DNA of 64,000 nt from Tibeticola sediminis (GTDB lineage Bacteria; Pseudomonadota; Gammaproteobacteria; Burkholderiales; Burkholderiaceae_C): contig NZ_RKQL01000007.1 of assembly GCF_003843835.1 (NCBI RefSeq), positions 54,118-118,117 on the forward strand. The letters are read 5' to 3'. The notes under the pieces were generated by a model, which was given only the letters and a program-made list of their open reading frames with translations, did not search any database and was not told where the DNA came from. Below, piece after piece: positions 43,985-52,113 of this stretch. The translations under genes were made by a program, and so were the position numbers. Numbering within the stretch: position 1 is the stretch's first letter; each line of letters opens with the position of its first letter.

Positions 43985-45183
43985 TTCCAGTGTCCCCCCC
44001 TGATCCGCAACTGAAATTCACGATGAACATGTCCGCATTCGATCGCCGCATTCTGATCTGCACCACCGGGATGTCGCCGCAGGTGGTCACCGAGACGCTG
44101 TTTGCGCTGGCGGTGCGCCCGAGCGCCGGCCAGCAGCCCTGGGTTCCGACCGAGGTGCATCTGATTTCCACGCGCCAGGGCGCGGAGCATGCGCGGCTCA
44201 ATCTGCTGTCGACCACACCGGGGTGGTTTCACAAGCTGCGCGCGGACTATGGCTTGCCGCCGATCCTGTTCACGCCCGAGCATATCCACTGCATCGAAGC
44301 GCAGGACGGCCAGCCGCTCGAGGACATCCGCACGCCCGCAGACAACGAGGCGACGGCAGATCGGATCGCCGAGCTCATCCGCAGCTTTTCCCAACAGGAG
44401 AGCGCCCAACTGCATGTGTCGATTGCCGGCGGGCGCAAGACCATGGGTTACTACCTGGGCTATGCAATGTCGCTTTATGGACGGGCACAAGATCGGCTCT
44501 CGCACGTGCTGGTCAACGGGGCGTTTGAGTCGCACCCGGAGTTTTACTACCCCACGCCCTATGAGCGCGTGATCCACACCCGCGACCCCAAGAACCCGCT
44601 GGCCCTGGATTGCCGCAACGCCCAGGTCGATCTGGCGGAGATCCCCTTCGTGCGCCTGCGCGATGGTTTGCCGCAGCGCCTGCTCCATGGGCATGCGCGC
44701 TTCACGGAGACGATCGAGATCGCCAACCTGGCACATGCCTCGCCGGTGCTGCGCATCGACTTGCGCCGTCGCAGCGTCGAGGTCAGCGGCCTGCCGGTGG
44801 CACTGGGTGAGTCTGGCTTTGCGCTCTATGCCTGGCTGGCCAAACGCGCCCTCACCGACGAGCCGGAGGTGGACTGGACCGACCCGGCGCAATGGGACGG
44901 AGAGTTTGTGCCGCTGGTGCGTCGGCTGTTTGGCGAGTTCGACAGCGTCAGCGAGCGCATCGAGGAAAGCTTGCGCCGCAATTTCAAGGAGCGCAGCAAC
45001 GAAACGGCCCACTATTTCCTGCCTTTGCTCAGCCGAGTCAACAAGGCGCTCGAAGAAGCGCTGGGCGAGGCTCTGGCGCGGCGGGTGCAGGTGGTGCGCG
45101 TGGGGGAAAAGCGTGGCCGCAGCGCCGAGACCGGCAGCCGCTATCGCCTGCCTGCCGACCTGCCGATTGAAATCGAATCCTGA
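43981..45183 (+). CDS. Csm6-like CARF protein, NE0113/TIGR02584 family
   Basis: A 400-residue protein. Residues 18-200 are the NE0113-type CARF domain (RRILICTTGMSPQVVTETLF, then LHVSIAGGRKTMGYYLGYAM, then HVLVNGAFESHPEFYYPTPY). The C-terminal half is helical, with RSNETAHYFLPLLSRVNKAL, an R-x5-H arrangement compatible with a HEPN RNase site. The family is variously annotated as Csm6 effector or ring nuclease; which applies here cannot be settled by eye. It is translationally coupled to crn2. Its TGA is the left target duplication of the family 3 miniature element. Confidence 0.8.
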   Translation: MIPVSPPDPQLKFTMNMSAFDRRILICTTGMSPQVVTETLFALAVRPSAGQQPWVPTEVHLISTRQGAEHARLNLLSTTPGWFHKLRADYGLPPILFTPEHIHCIEAQDGQPLEDIRTPADNEATADRIAELIRSFSQQESAQLHVSIAGGRKTMGYYLGYAMSLYGRAQDRLSHVLVNGAFESHPEFYYPTPYERVIHTRDPKNPLALDCRNAQVDLAEIPFVRLRDGLPQRLLHGHARFTETIEIANLAHASPVLRIDLRRRSVEVSGLPVALGESGFALYAWLAKRALTDEPEVDWTDPAQWDGEFVPLVRRLFGEFDSVSERIEESLRRNFKERSNETAHYFLPLLSRVNKALEEALGEALARRVQVVRVGEKRGRSAETGSRYRLPADLPIEIES

Positions 45184-45342
45184 GAGGCTGAGAGGGAATT
45201 GGTCATGCCCGCTTTGACGTCCCAAAACACGCCCGAGGGCATTGCAAATGCGCGCCGTAGCTCGAGCTACGGCTGTGCTTTGCCCCTACTCGGACGCGGT
45301 TTGTGGCGCCTCTTCGGGCACGCCCAATTCCCTCTCAGCCTC
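45184..45342. mobile_element. miniature inverted-repeat element, family 3
   Basis: 159 bp with 19-bp ends GAGGCTGAGAGGGAATTGG / CCAATTCCCTCTCAGCCTC and TGA on both sides (45181-45183, 45343-45345). Its interior has the 40-nt hairpin core (45244-45283) also present in family 1 copy A and family 2. A partial inverted copy of its left part lies at about 39042-39081. Confidence 0.85.
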
Positions 45343-45421
45343 TGAGCCGATACGGCACAGAACCGACGCAACCGCATTGGCGGGTGAAAGATCAAAAACA
45401 CACTTTTTGGGAGGTCCATCC

Positions 45422-47740
45422 ATGCTCGACTCCATCCGCGCGCTCTGGCGCTCCAGCAAGCGGGCTGCCCGCGTCAGCCCCGAAGCCCGCACGCCAGCGA
45501 AGGCCCAGCCGGGCCATGCAGCACCGCGCACGTCGCAGCCCGCGCCCCTGTATGGGCCGCAAAAGATGCCGGTGAGCGCCGAGCAGGTGGCGGCCATGCG
45601 CGCGGAGGTCGGGGCCGCCGTGGCGCAAGGCATCGTCGCGCAGCCCACCGAGGCCCAGTGGGCGATGATTCTGTCCAGCCACCCCGCCACGTGCGTGGTG
45701 GCGGGAGCGGGTTCGGGCAAGTCCACGACGCTCGTGCTGCGCGTCGTGTTCATGTGGTGCCACCTGGGCATCCCGCCCGAAGACATGACGGTGATTTCCT
45801 TCACCCGCGCCTCTTGCGAGGAACTACGCCACAGTCTGCAGCGCGTCCTGTCCTTTGAGCCTTGGCGCCAGCGCCTCGCACCCGAGGATGCCGCACACTT
45901 GGAGGAGCGCTGCCGAACCCTGGTCAGCACGTTCCACGCGGCGCTGGGCCGGGTCTCGCGACGCGTGTGGGGGCGCGCCGAGTGGTTCGATCTGATCGAG
46001 CCCAACGCGACCCTGCGCGACGAGCGTGCCGATGACCTCGACAACCCCGTGCTGGGCGGGCCGCTCACGAAGGGGCAACGCGACTTGCTCAATACCGCCT
46101 ACCGCAGCCTGTTCAACGAAGACCGGGTGTTTCGCCAACACATCATCGCTTTGCTGCGCCATGAGTGCGATCGGCATACCCTGCTGCGCCGCAATTCCGC
46201 TGAGGTCAAGCACTTACAACTGGCCAGCGAGCGCGATCTGGAGCTGGCCCAGCGCATCCAAGCGCGCTGGGGGAAGGACTGGGTGCTGCCTGGGGTCGAT
46301 CCCACGCCGTTCGTCGCCTTTCGCGCCAACAACCTGCCCTTTTACGCCAACGGTCGCATCATCAAGACCGGCATGCCCATCTTTCTGAGCCTCGGCGGCA
46401 TGAAGGACGACAAGTTTCTGTTCTCCAAAGACGACCGCATCGGCCAGGGCAAGCGGGCGTTCTCTGTCGTTGGCGCACTCACCATCCGGCGGCAAATCAT
46501 CGAGCGGTACTGCGACCGGGAGGTTCTGCATCTGGATCACACCGAAAAGCTCGAATGGCTGCGCTACCGGCTCGAGCACCTGGCCGACGAGGACTTCCGC
46601 AACGTCAGCGCGCCTGCATTCGACGTGCAACTGCGCGGCGAACCGAAGGCGGTGGGTGTGGTGGAGGCTTTCTACGCCCAGGCGAACTTCATGGAAAGCC
46701 TGGGGCTCGACGTCGCCCAAGCGTGCCAGCGCGCGCAAGGCCAGCTCGCCTCGGGTTCCAGTGAATGGCATTTCTGCGCTGCCTTGGCGCGCTTCTGGCC
46801 CAGCTTCGAAGCGCAGCTGCGCAGCCTCGCCGTGCCCATGCGCCGGTTCAATCGGGCGTTCTTGGACCTGGGCGAGCAGGCACCGACACAGCCGGCCGTC
46901 CCTGCCGACGCGCTGCGGCCTTTCACCCATTTGCTCATCGATGAGTTTCAGGACATCTCGCCGCAAATCGTGTCGTGGCTGCGCGCCATGCAGCGCCGCG
47001 TGCGGGCATTGGGCGCTGCGCCCAGCCTCATGGCGATTGGCGACGACTGGCAATCGATTTACGGCTGGCGCGGCAGCGCGCCGGATCTGTTCATCGACTT
47101 CGCGCGGCATTTCCCGGTGCATCCGCAGCTGGGTGGACCGCTGCAATGCCGTTTGATGGACAACTTCCGCAGTGTCGAGCCGATTTTGCGCGACGCCGAA
47201 CGCATCGTGGCTGCGGTCGGGGTGAAGGTGGACAAGCAAGCCCAGCCGCGGCGTCGCGCCGATCCGGCGCTGGACCACGGTGTGCGCCTGATCAAGGGCG
47301 TGCAGGTCCGAAGAGATCCCAAAGCCGTCGTCGCAGCGATCCACGAGCAGCTCGCCTTTGTGCGCAGCTTGGCGCGGTCCGACAAAAACAAGATCCTGGT
47401 GCTGAGCCGCTCCAACGAGACGCTGAACACCGTGGAAAAAGCGCTGCGCAAGGCCGGCGGCGTCAAACCCGGCGAGGTTCGCTTCGAAACCTTTCACCGC
47501 GCCAAAGGGCTCCAAGGCGAGGTGGCCATCCTCTGCGAAAACTGCGTATACGAGGAAAGCCACCCGCTGCGCAACGCGATCTACGCCGCCAGCGGCCTGT
47601 TTCGCCAAAGCTACGACGAGGCCGCACGCGATGAGGCTTTGCGTCTCGCCTATGTCGCTGTCACCCGCGGCATCCGGCGTGTGCTGTGGTTCGTCGATCA
47701 ACCCAAAGGGGCTTCGGCACTGCTGCCTTCGCGCCCGTGA
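45422..47740 (+). CDS. UvrD/Rep-type superfamily 1 helicase
   Basis: A 772-residue helicase. Motifs in order: PTEAQWAMILSS (Q motif), CVVAGAGSGKSTTLVLRVVF (Walker A, near residue 95), MTVISFTRASCEELRHSL (Ia), HLLIDEFQDISPQIVSWLRA (II), LMAIGDDWQSIYGWRGSAPD (III), then FETFHRAKGLQGEVAIL and RLAYVAVTRGIRRV (V/VI). The 2A region has an unusually long insert (about residues 190-440). It could unwind DNA in repair or in defence; it stands alone between the cOA accessory genes and a TraT-like gene. An AGGTCC-type ribosome site precedes the ATG at 45422. Confidence 0.88.
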   Translation: MLDSIRALWRSSKRAARVSPEARTPAKAQPGHAAPRTSQPAPLYGPQKMPVSAEQVAAMRAEVGAAVAQGIVAQPTEAQWAMILSSHPATCVVAGAGSGKSTTLVLRVVFMWCHLGIPPEDMTVISFTRASCEELRHSLQRVLSFEPWRQRLAPEDAAHLEERCRTLVSTFHAALGRVSRRVWGRAEWFDLIEPNATLRDERADDLDNPVLGGPLTKGQRDLLNTAYRSLFNEDRVFRQHIIALLRHECDRHTLLRRNSAEVKHLQLASERDLELAQRIQARWGKDWVLPGVDPTPFVAFRANNLPFYANGRIIKTGMPIFLSLGGMKDDKFLFSKDDRIGQGKRAFSVVGALTIRRQIIERYCDREVLHLDHTEKLEWLRYRLEHLADEDFRNVSAPAFDVQLRGEPKAVGVVEAFYAQANFMESLGLDVAQACQRAQGQLASGSSEWHFCAALARFWPSFEAQLRSLAVPMRRFNRAFLDLGEQAPTQPAVPADALRPFTHLLIDEFQDISPQIVSWLRAMQRRVRALGAAPSLMAIGDDWQSIYGWRGSAPDLFIDFARHFPVHPQLGGPLQCRLMDNFRSVEPILRDAERIVAAVGVKVDKQAQPRRRADPALDHGVRLIKGVQVRRDPKAVVAAIHEQLAFVRSLARSDKNKILVLSRSNETLNTVEKALRKAGGVKPGEVRFETFHRAKGLQGEVAILCENCVYEESHPLRNAIYAASGLFRQSYDEAARDEALRLAYVAVTRGIRRVLWFVDQPKGASALLPSRP

Positions 47741-47845
47741 CGGCCCTGGCGCCGCGGCGCAAGCTTGCAAGGGCGCACCGCCCGAAGCTCGGTTGTTAGG
47801 CTTCATCCCATCGTCGTTTTCACCCCTTCTCTGTCTGTCTGGATC

Positions 47846-48595
47846 ATGAAACACTCGTTCTTTACCGTCCGTTCTCTCCGCACCCTGATCGCCGCGGCCA
47901 TGGTGGGCGCTGCCGTCACCGCAAGCCTCACGCTGAGCGGCTGCGCGGCCACCCAGGTCGCTCTTGCCAACAAGGATCTGCAGGTGCAAAGCGCGGTGTC
48001 GCAAACCATCTTCCTGCCGATGACCTCGGACAAGACCTATGCTCTCGCCGTGCGCAGCACGACCGCAGAAGACGTGGGCGCGCCGCTGGTCGAAGCGGAG
48101 ATCCACAAGGCGCTTGCGGCCAAGGGCTATGTGCAGGCGCCGCCCGAGAAGGCGCACTTCCTCATCCAGCTCAACATCGTGCGCGCCGTGGGCAATGACA
48201 CGGCCGCGGGCAGCAACGGCGGCGGCATGCTCGCCGGCGCCGCTCTGGCCGGTGCCAACGGCAGCACCGGGCGCGGCGTGCTCGCAGGCGCTCTCGTCGG
48301 CGGCGTGGTCGACGCGATCGCCGGCGCGACGACGAAGAAGGTGATCGTGAGCCTCTCGTCTGAGCTGCAAATCGGTGTGCGCGGCGAGCGCCAGAGTACG
48401 GGCGCCGCGGCGCAAGCCAAGGAAAAGGCCGAAGCCGAAGCCCTCGCGCGCCGCGTGCAAGACGGCTCCGACGCGGATGTGACCTATCACCAGACCAGCA
48501 TCGACTCCTGGATGAAGCAGGTCAACCTGGATTTCCAGGAAGCAATCCCGCAGCTCCGAACGGCGCTCGTGCGTAACGTGGTCGGGTTCTTTTGA
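47846..48595 (+). CDS. traT: TraT-like outer-membrane lipoprotein
   Basis: A 249-residue lipoprotein: signal peptide with lipobox LTLSGCAA (Cys near residue 33), then ANKDLQVQSAVSQTIFL, VEAEIHKALAAKGYVQAPPE and a Gly/Ala-rich middle (LAGAALAGANGSTGRGVLAG, LVGGVVDAIAGATTK) followed by a coiled region and DSWMKQVNLDF. The order fits TraT, the F-plasmid surface-exclusion lipoprotein that blocks entry of related plasmids and aids serum resistance. No conjugation genes are nearby; here it may protect the host from redundant DNA entry. A GCAAGCTTGC palindrome lies between it and the helicase gene. Confidence 0.8.
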   Translation: MKHSFFTVRSLRTLIAAAMVGAAVTASLTLSGCAATQVALANKDLQVQSAVSQTIFLPMTSDKTYALAVRSTTAEDVGAPLVEAEIHKALAAKGYVQAPPEKAHFLIQLNIVRAVGNDTAAGSNGGGMLAGAALAGANGSTGRGVLAGALVGGVVDAIAGATTKKVIVSLSSELQIGVRGERQSTGAAAQAKEKAEAEALARRVQDGSDADVTYHQTSIDSWMKQVNLDFQEAIPQLRTALVRNVVGFF

Positions 48596-48824
48596 CGCGC
48601 GGCCCACGCAGGCATCAGCGGCTGATGTACCCAGATACCGATTTGGCCCGCTTGAAATGCGCTTTGGTAGCTATCGCGTTTGCAGCAGGCAAGGGCATCT
48701 CAGTCGGCATGTTGCCACTTTGAGACAAGGGCATCTGCCGCTGGCCGCGCTGGGCTTGTGCGACCCCGAAATGATGTGAAAAATCGTATCAAACCAAGAT
48801 TCTCGAGCGCGAGGGAGGGTTGTC

Positions 48825-49883
48825 ATGCATGGACCATGGGCACAGGGTGTGGGCTTATCGCGCCCGACACGTCCCTCGATGGCCCGACGGCCGAGTCGAG
48901 AAGTCGCGGCGAATGAACACGCCGCCCCCATCCAGGCCGTTGAGCTCCGCCACCCCAGCCAGAGCCAATTGCCCGTCGTGGTGTTGCTGCTGGAGCTGCA
49001 GCCTCTGCGCCCCCTGGTCGTCGATGGCGGCATCATCCGCGGCGCGCTGGGTTTGGCCTTGCATGACCTGGCACCCCTCGCCTACCAGGCGCTGTATGAG
49101 GCTCCAACGCCTCCTTACCGCATGGCTTGGCTCGCACCGCGGCTCAAGCTGGTCCTGATTGGGCATGCCACGCAACACGCCACGGCGGTCTTGCAAGCGG
49201 CTACCCACATGGCGCGCCAGGGGCTGGGTCACCAGCGCGTGCCTGTGCACCTCCGGGCGGCCTTTCAGGACCTGGGTCCGGCTGGCGAGCGGCCGCTGAT
49301 CCGCGACGGCGCTTGGCTGGGTCTACCGATTCCTGTGCGGCTGGGCTCGATGCTGAGCCCACGCGACCCAACCGGGCCTTGGGCGCTGCACCTCGATACG
49401 CCTTTGTTCCTCAAGCAATCCGACCGCGTGGTGCGGGACGCCCCGCCGTTTTCCGTGGTTTTGGCGCGCGCCATCGAGCGCTGCAGCAAGATGTTTCGCT
49501 TCGGGGGGGAGTTCCCGATGCTGCCTGCCGAGGTCCGCGAAGCGGCGGCTCATGTGCGCTTGCGGGCCCATGCCTGCCGCTGGACCGAGTTCGAGCGCTA
49601 CTCCGCGCGGCAAAAACAGGCCATGCTCATCGGCGGTATCCGCGGAGTACTCCACTACGGGCCAGCGCCCCAAGCCGCCTTGGCCTGGGTTCGCGCCTGC
49701 ACCGTGCTGGGCCTGGGCGGCAAGCTCAGCTTTGGCCTAGGGGACATTCGCGTGCGCGAAGACGGCCCGCTCACAGGGGATGAAGTCATCCAGAAACCCG
49801 CCGTCGCAGCTTCCGCATCCCAGCCCACCGAGCGCGTGGCTCGACCCATCGACCCGAAAAACCTCTCCAGGGGAGCTTCATGA
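48825..49883 (+). CDS. cas6: Cas6 pre-crRNA endoribonuclease
   Basis: 352 residues, RAMP fold, of the Cas6 family with the C-terminal domain ACRWTEFERYSARQKQAMLI, GGIRGVLHYG and the Gly-rich loop VLGLGGKLSFGLGDIRV. A GAGGGAGG ribosome site precedes ATG 48825. Cas6 cuts array transcripts at the base of the repeat hairpin to leave the 8-nt handle. It is the first gene of the effector operon and overlaps cas10 by 4 bp. Since it is the only Cas6, it should process both arrays, whose repeats differ in their first nine or so bases but share the hairpin and 3' end. Confidence 0.85.
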   Translation: MHGPWAQGVGLSRPTRPSMARRPSREVAANEHAAPIQAVELRHPSQSQLPVVVLLLELQPLRPLVVDGGIIRGALGLALHDLAPLAYQALYEAPTPPYRMAWLAPRLKLVLIGHATQHATAVLQAATHMARQGLGHQRVPVHLRAAFQDLGPAGERPLIRDGAWLGLPIPVRLGSMLSPRDPTGPWALHLDTPLFLKQSDRVVRDAPPFSVVLARAIERCSKMFRFGGEFPMLPAEVREAAAHVRLRAHACRWTEFERYSARQKQAMLIGGIRGVLHYGPAPQAALAWVRACTVLGLGGKLSFGLGDIRVREDGPLTGDEVIQKPAVAASASQPTERVARPIDPKNLSRGAS

Positions 49884-51517
49884 ATTGTGTTGTTTTTGAG
49901 GTGAAATCCATCCAGGCCTACCTGTTCGCCTCGGCGCGTTTGCGCGATGCCATTGGCGGCAGTGAGTTGATCGACCTGCTGACGAATGCGCAATCGGTTG
50001 ACAACCTGCTCGACGCGGTGTTGCGAGCCACCGAAACCCAGCGCCTGATCGAGTTTTCCCGGCGGGCCGGCGGTGCCTTCTACGCCTTCAGTGCAGACGC
50101 CGCGGCGCTCGAACGCTTTGCCGCTTTGTGGACCTTGGCGGTCCAGCAATGGGCGCCGGGGCTCGGCTTTGTGCTCGGACGCGGCCAGGGCGCGAACATG
50201 CCAGAAGCATTTGCGCAGGCTCAGAAAGACGCTCGCAGCCAAAACAGTCGGGAGCGGCCGTCTTACCCCGTTGCGGCCCCTGTGGCCGAGCGCGCCCGGC
50301 GCACGGGACGGGTGGCGGTCGATTGGAGCCGGAAGGACGGGGAGATCGACGCCGCGACCCAGCGCAAAAAAGCCTTTGCCGATCTGAGCCAAGCTGGCTT
50401 CATCACGCGGTATACACCCGAAGAGGAAGCGCTCGACTGGCGCGATTGGCCGCGCAACCTGGAGCCCGACTCCGATGAGGAGGAAGGCGCGTTCCCCTTT
50501 GTCGAAGATCGGCGCGATCTCGCCCTCATCCACGCCGATGGCAACGGCATGGGGCAGGTGCTCATCCGGATCGCTGCCGCGGTGAGACAGCGCCCCGGGG
50601 ATTTCCTCAAGGTCTATCAAGCGTTTTCCAGCGCCATCGAGGCTTGCACCCAACACGCGGCCAAGCAAGCCACGCGTGAGGTGTTGCTGCCGAAGCGGGG
50701 CAACGGGGAGCTGCTCGCCGCGCGGCCGATTTTGCTGGGGGGCGACGATGTCATCGTGCTGGTGCGGGCCGACCTGGCCATGGCCTATGTCGACGTCTTC
50801 GCCCGTGCGTTCGAGCAAAAGAGCCAAGAACAGCTCGCCGCACTGGCCAACCTGAAGGTCGAAGGCTTGCCGGATCGGCTCACCTTGGGTTTCGGCATTG
50901 CCTTCATCGGCGCGAACCAGCCTTTCGCCATGGCGGCTGCGCTCTCCGAATCCCTGATGGCGCACGCCAAAAGTCAAGCGAAGCGTCGCAGCCAGGGGCA
51001 GGCCATCACCCCTTCGTCGCTGGCGTTTTACCGCGTCACCACCGCGCTCATCGACGACTACGACACCTTGGTGGAACGCGTCCTGACCCACCACGATGGT
51101 GAGAAGCGCTATGTCCATACCCTGGGCACCTACGCCCTGGGTTCGCAGGCCTGCGGCAGCCTGCCCAAGCTGGACGATCTGCAAGCCTTGGTGGCCCAGC
51201 TGAAGACAGAAGAAATGGCGCGTGGTCCGGTGCGGAGCCTGCTCAATCTGCTGCAGCTCGACCCGGTGCAGGCGCGCACCCGCTGGCGACGTTGGCGCCA
51301 ATTGATGCAGGAGCAGCGACCAGCGGCCTTGGGAACCTTCGATGACTGCATGCGCAAACTCATGCCAGCGTATCAAGACGCCGATGATTTGCCTTATGCC
51401 TGGGACGAGGACAGCGGCGCTTTCGTGAGCCCGTTGGGCGATGCGCTGGATTTGCTGGCGCTCACGCTCAAATCCACCGCTCCGTCCGCAATCCAGCCAC
51501 AAGAGGTCGCCGCATGA
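49880..51517 (+). CDS. cas10: Cas10, cyclase-competent, without HD domain
   Basis: A 545-residue Cas10, short because the N-terminal HD nuclease domain is absent: it begins directly with the first palm region (FEVKSIQAYLFASARLRDAI, GGSELIDLL). The palm domains carry LALIHADGNGMGQVL near residue 217 and the cyclase motif ILLGGDDVIVLV near residue 290, intact. It should convert ATP to cyclic oligoadenylate when the complex binds target RNA, but cannot cut DNA through an HD site. That fits the rich set of CARF effectors in the island. It overlaps the genes on both sides by 4 bp. Confidence 0.93.
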   Translation: MNCVVFEVKSIQAYLFASARLRDAIGGSELIDLLTNAQSVDNLLDAVLRATETQRLIEFSRRAGGAFYAFSADAAALERFAALWTLAVQQWAPGLGFVLGRGQGANMPEAFAQAQKDARSQNSRERPSYPVAAPVAERARRTGRVAVDWSRKDGEIDAATQRKKAFADLSQAGFITRYTPEEEALDWRDWPRNLEPDSDEEEGAFPFVEDRRDLALIHADGNGMGQVLIRIAAAVRQRPGDFLKVYQAFSSAIEACTQHAAKQATREVLLPKRGNGELLAARPILLGGDDVIVLVRADLAMAYVDVFARAFEQKSQEQLAALANLKVEGLPDRLTLGFGIAFIGANQPFAMAAALSESLMAHAKSQAKRRSQGQAITPSSLAFYRVTTALIDDYDTLVERVLTHHDGEKRYVHTLGTYALGSQACGSLPKLDDLQALVAQLKTEEMARGPVRSLLNLLQLDPVQARTRWRRWRQLMQEQRPAALGTFDDCMRKLMPAYQDADDLPYAWDEDSGAFVSPLGDALDLLALTLKSTAPSAIQPQEVAA

Positions 51518-52113
51518 GCGCTTACACCTTGCACATACGCTTGCAAACCTATTGGCATGCGGGCACCGGCCGCGGGCTGGGCGCCGCGGTGGATGCCGCC
51601 GCTTACCGCGATGCCGACGGCCTGCCCGCGCTGCCGGGGCGGCACATCAAGGGGCTGTTGCGCGACGCGCTGGAACAAGCTCAGGCTTGGGGCTGGGCAG
51701 GACACGCCGATGGCGTCCTGCTCCACCGCCTGTTCGGCCAGCGCACCGAGGGCCTGAGCGCGGGAGAGATTCCGGCATCGGGTCTGCTGCGCGTCAGCGA
51801 CGCGCGCATGCCCGAGGCGCTGTGCGCCTGGCTGGCTCTGGACGCGCAGCGTTCGCTGCGCGCGGCCCTGTTTCGGGTTTTGCAGTCCACCGCGGTGGAC
51901 GCCCAAACCGGCAGTGCCAAAGACCGAAGTCTGCGCGGCATCGAGGTGGTCGTGCCGCTGGACCTGCAAGCCCGCATCGAACCCTTGCCGGGGGCGGTGC
52001 CGCCCTCGGATTGGGCGGAGCGTCTGCGCGAAGTCCTGCCACTGGTGACCGCCGTCGGTCGACACCGCACACGCGGCCTGGGCCGGGCATTGCTTACTTT
52101 GGAGGCCGCATGA
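51514..52113 (+). CDS. Csm3-like Cas7 backbone subunit
   Basis: A 199-residue RAMP protein: LPALPGRHIKGLLRDALEQA near the start, SAKDRSLRGIEVV in the middle and the Gly-rich RHRTRGLGRALL loop at the end. In type III complexes such subunits line up along the crRNA and cut target RNA at 6-nt steps using an Asp; DRSLR/TAVDAQTGSAKD contains candidate Asp residues. It overlaps cas10 and csx10 by 4 bp each. Confidence 0.85.
   Translation: MSAYTLHIRLQTYWHAGTGRGLGAAVDAAAYRDADGLPALPGRHIKGLLRDALEQAQAWGWAGHADGVLLHRLFGQRTEGLSAGEIPASGLLRVSDARMPEALCAWLALDAQRSLRAALFRVLQSTAVDAQTGSAKDRSLRGIEVVVPLDLQARIEPLPGAVPPSDWAERLREVLPLVTAVGRHRTRGLGRALLTLEAA

Noticed and set aside
47759..47800. GTTAGGC-like sequence after a palindrome, reminiscent of integron attC sites (also near 43575)
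   Set aside because: The partner core RYYYAAC at the other end is missing and no integron integrase exists in the window.
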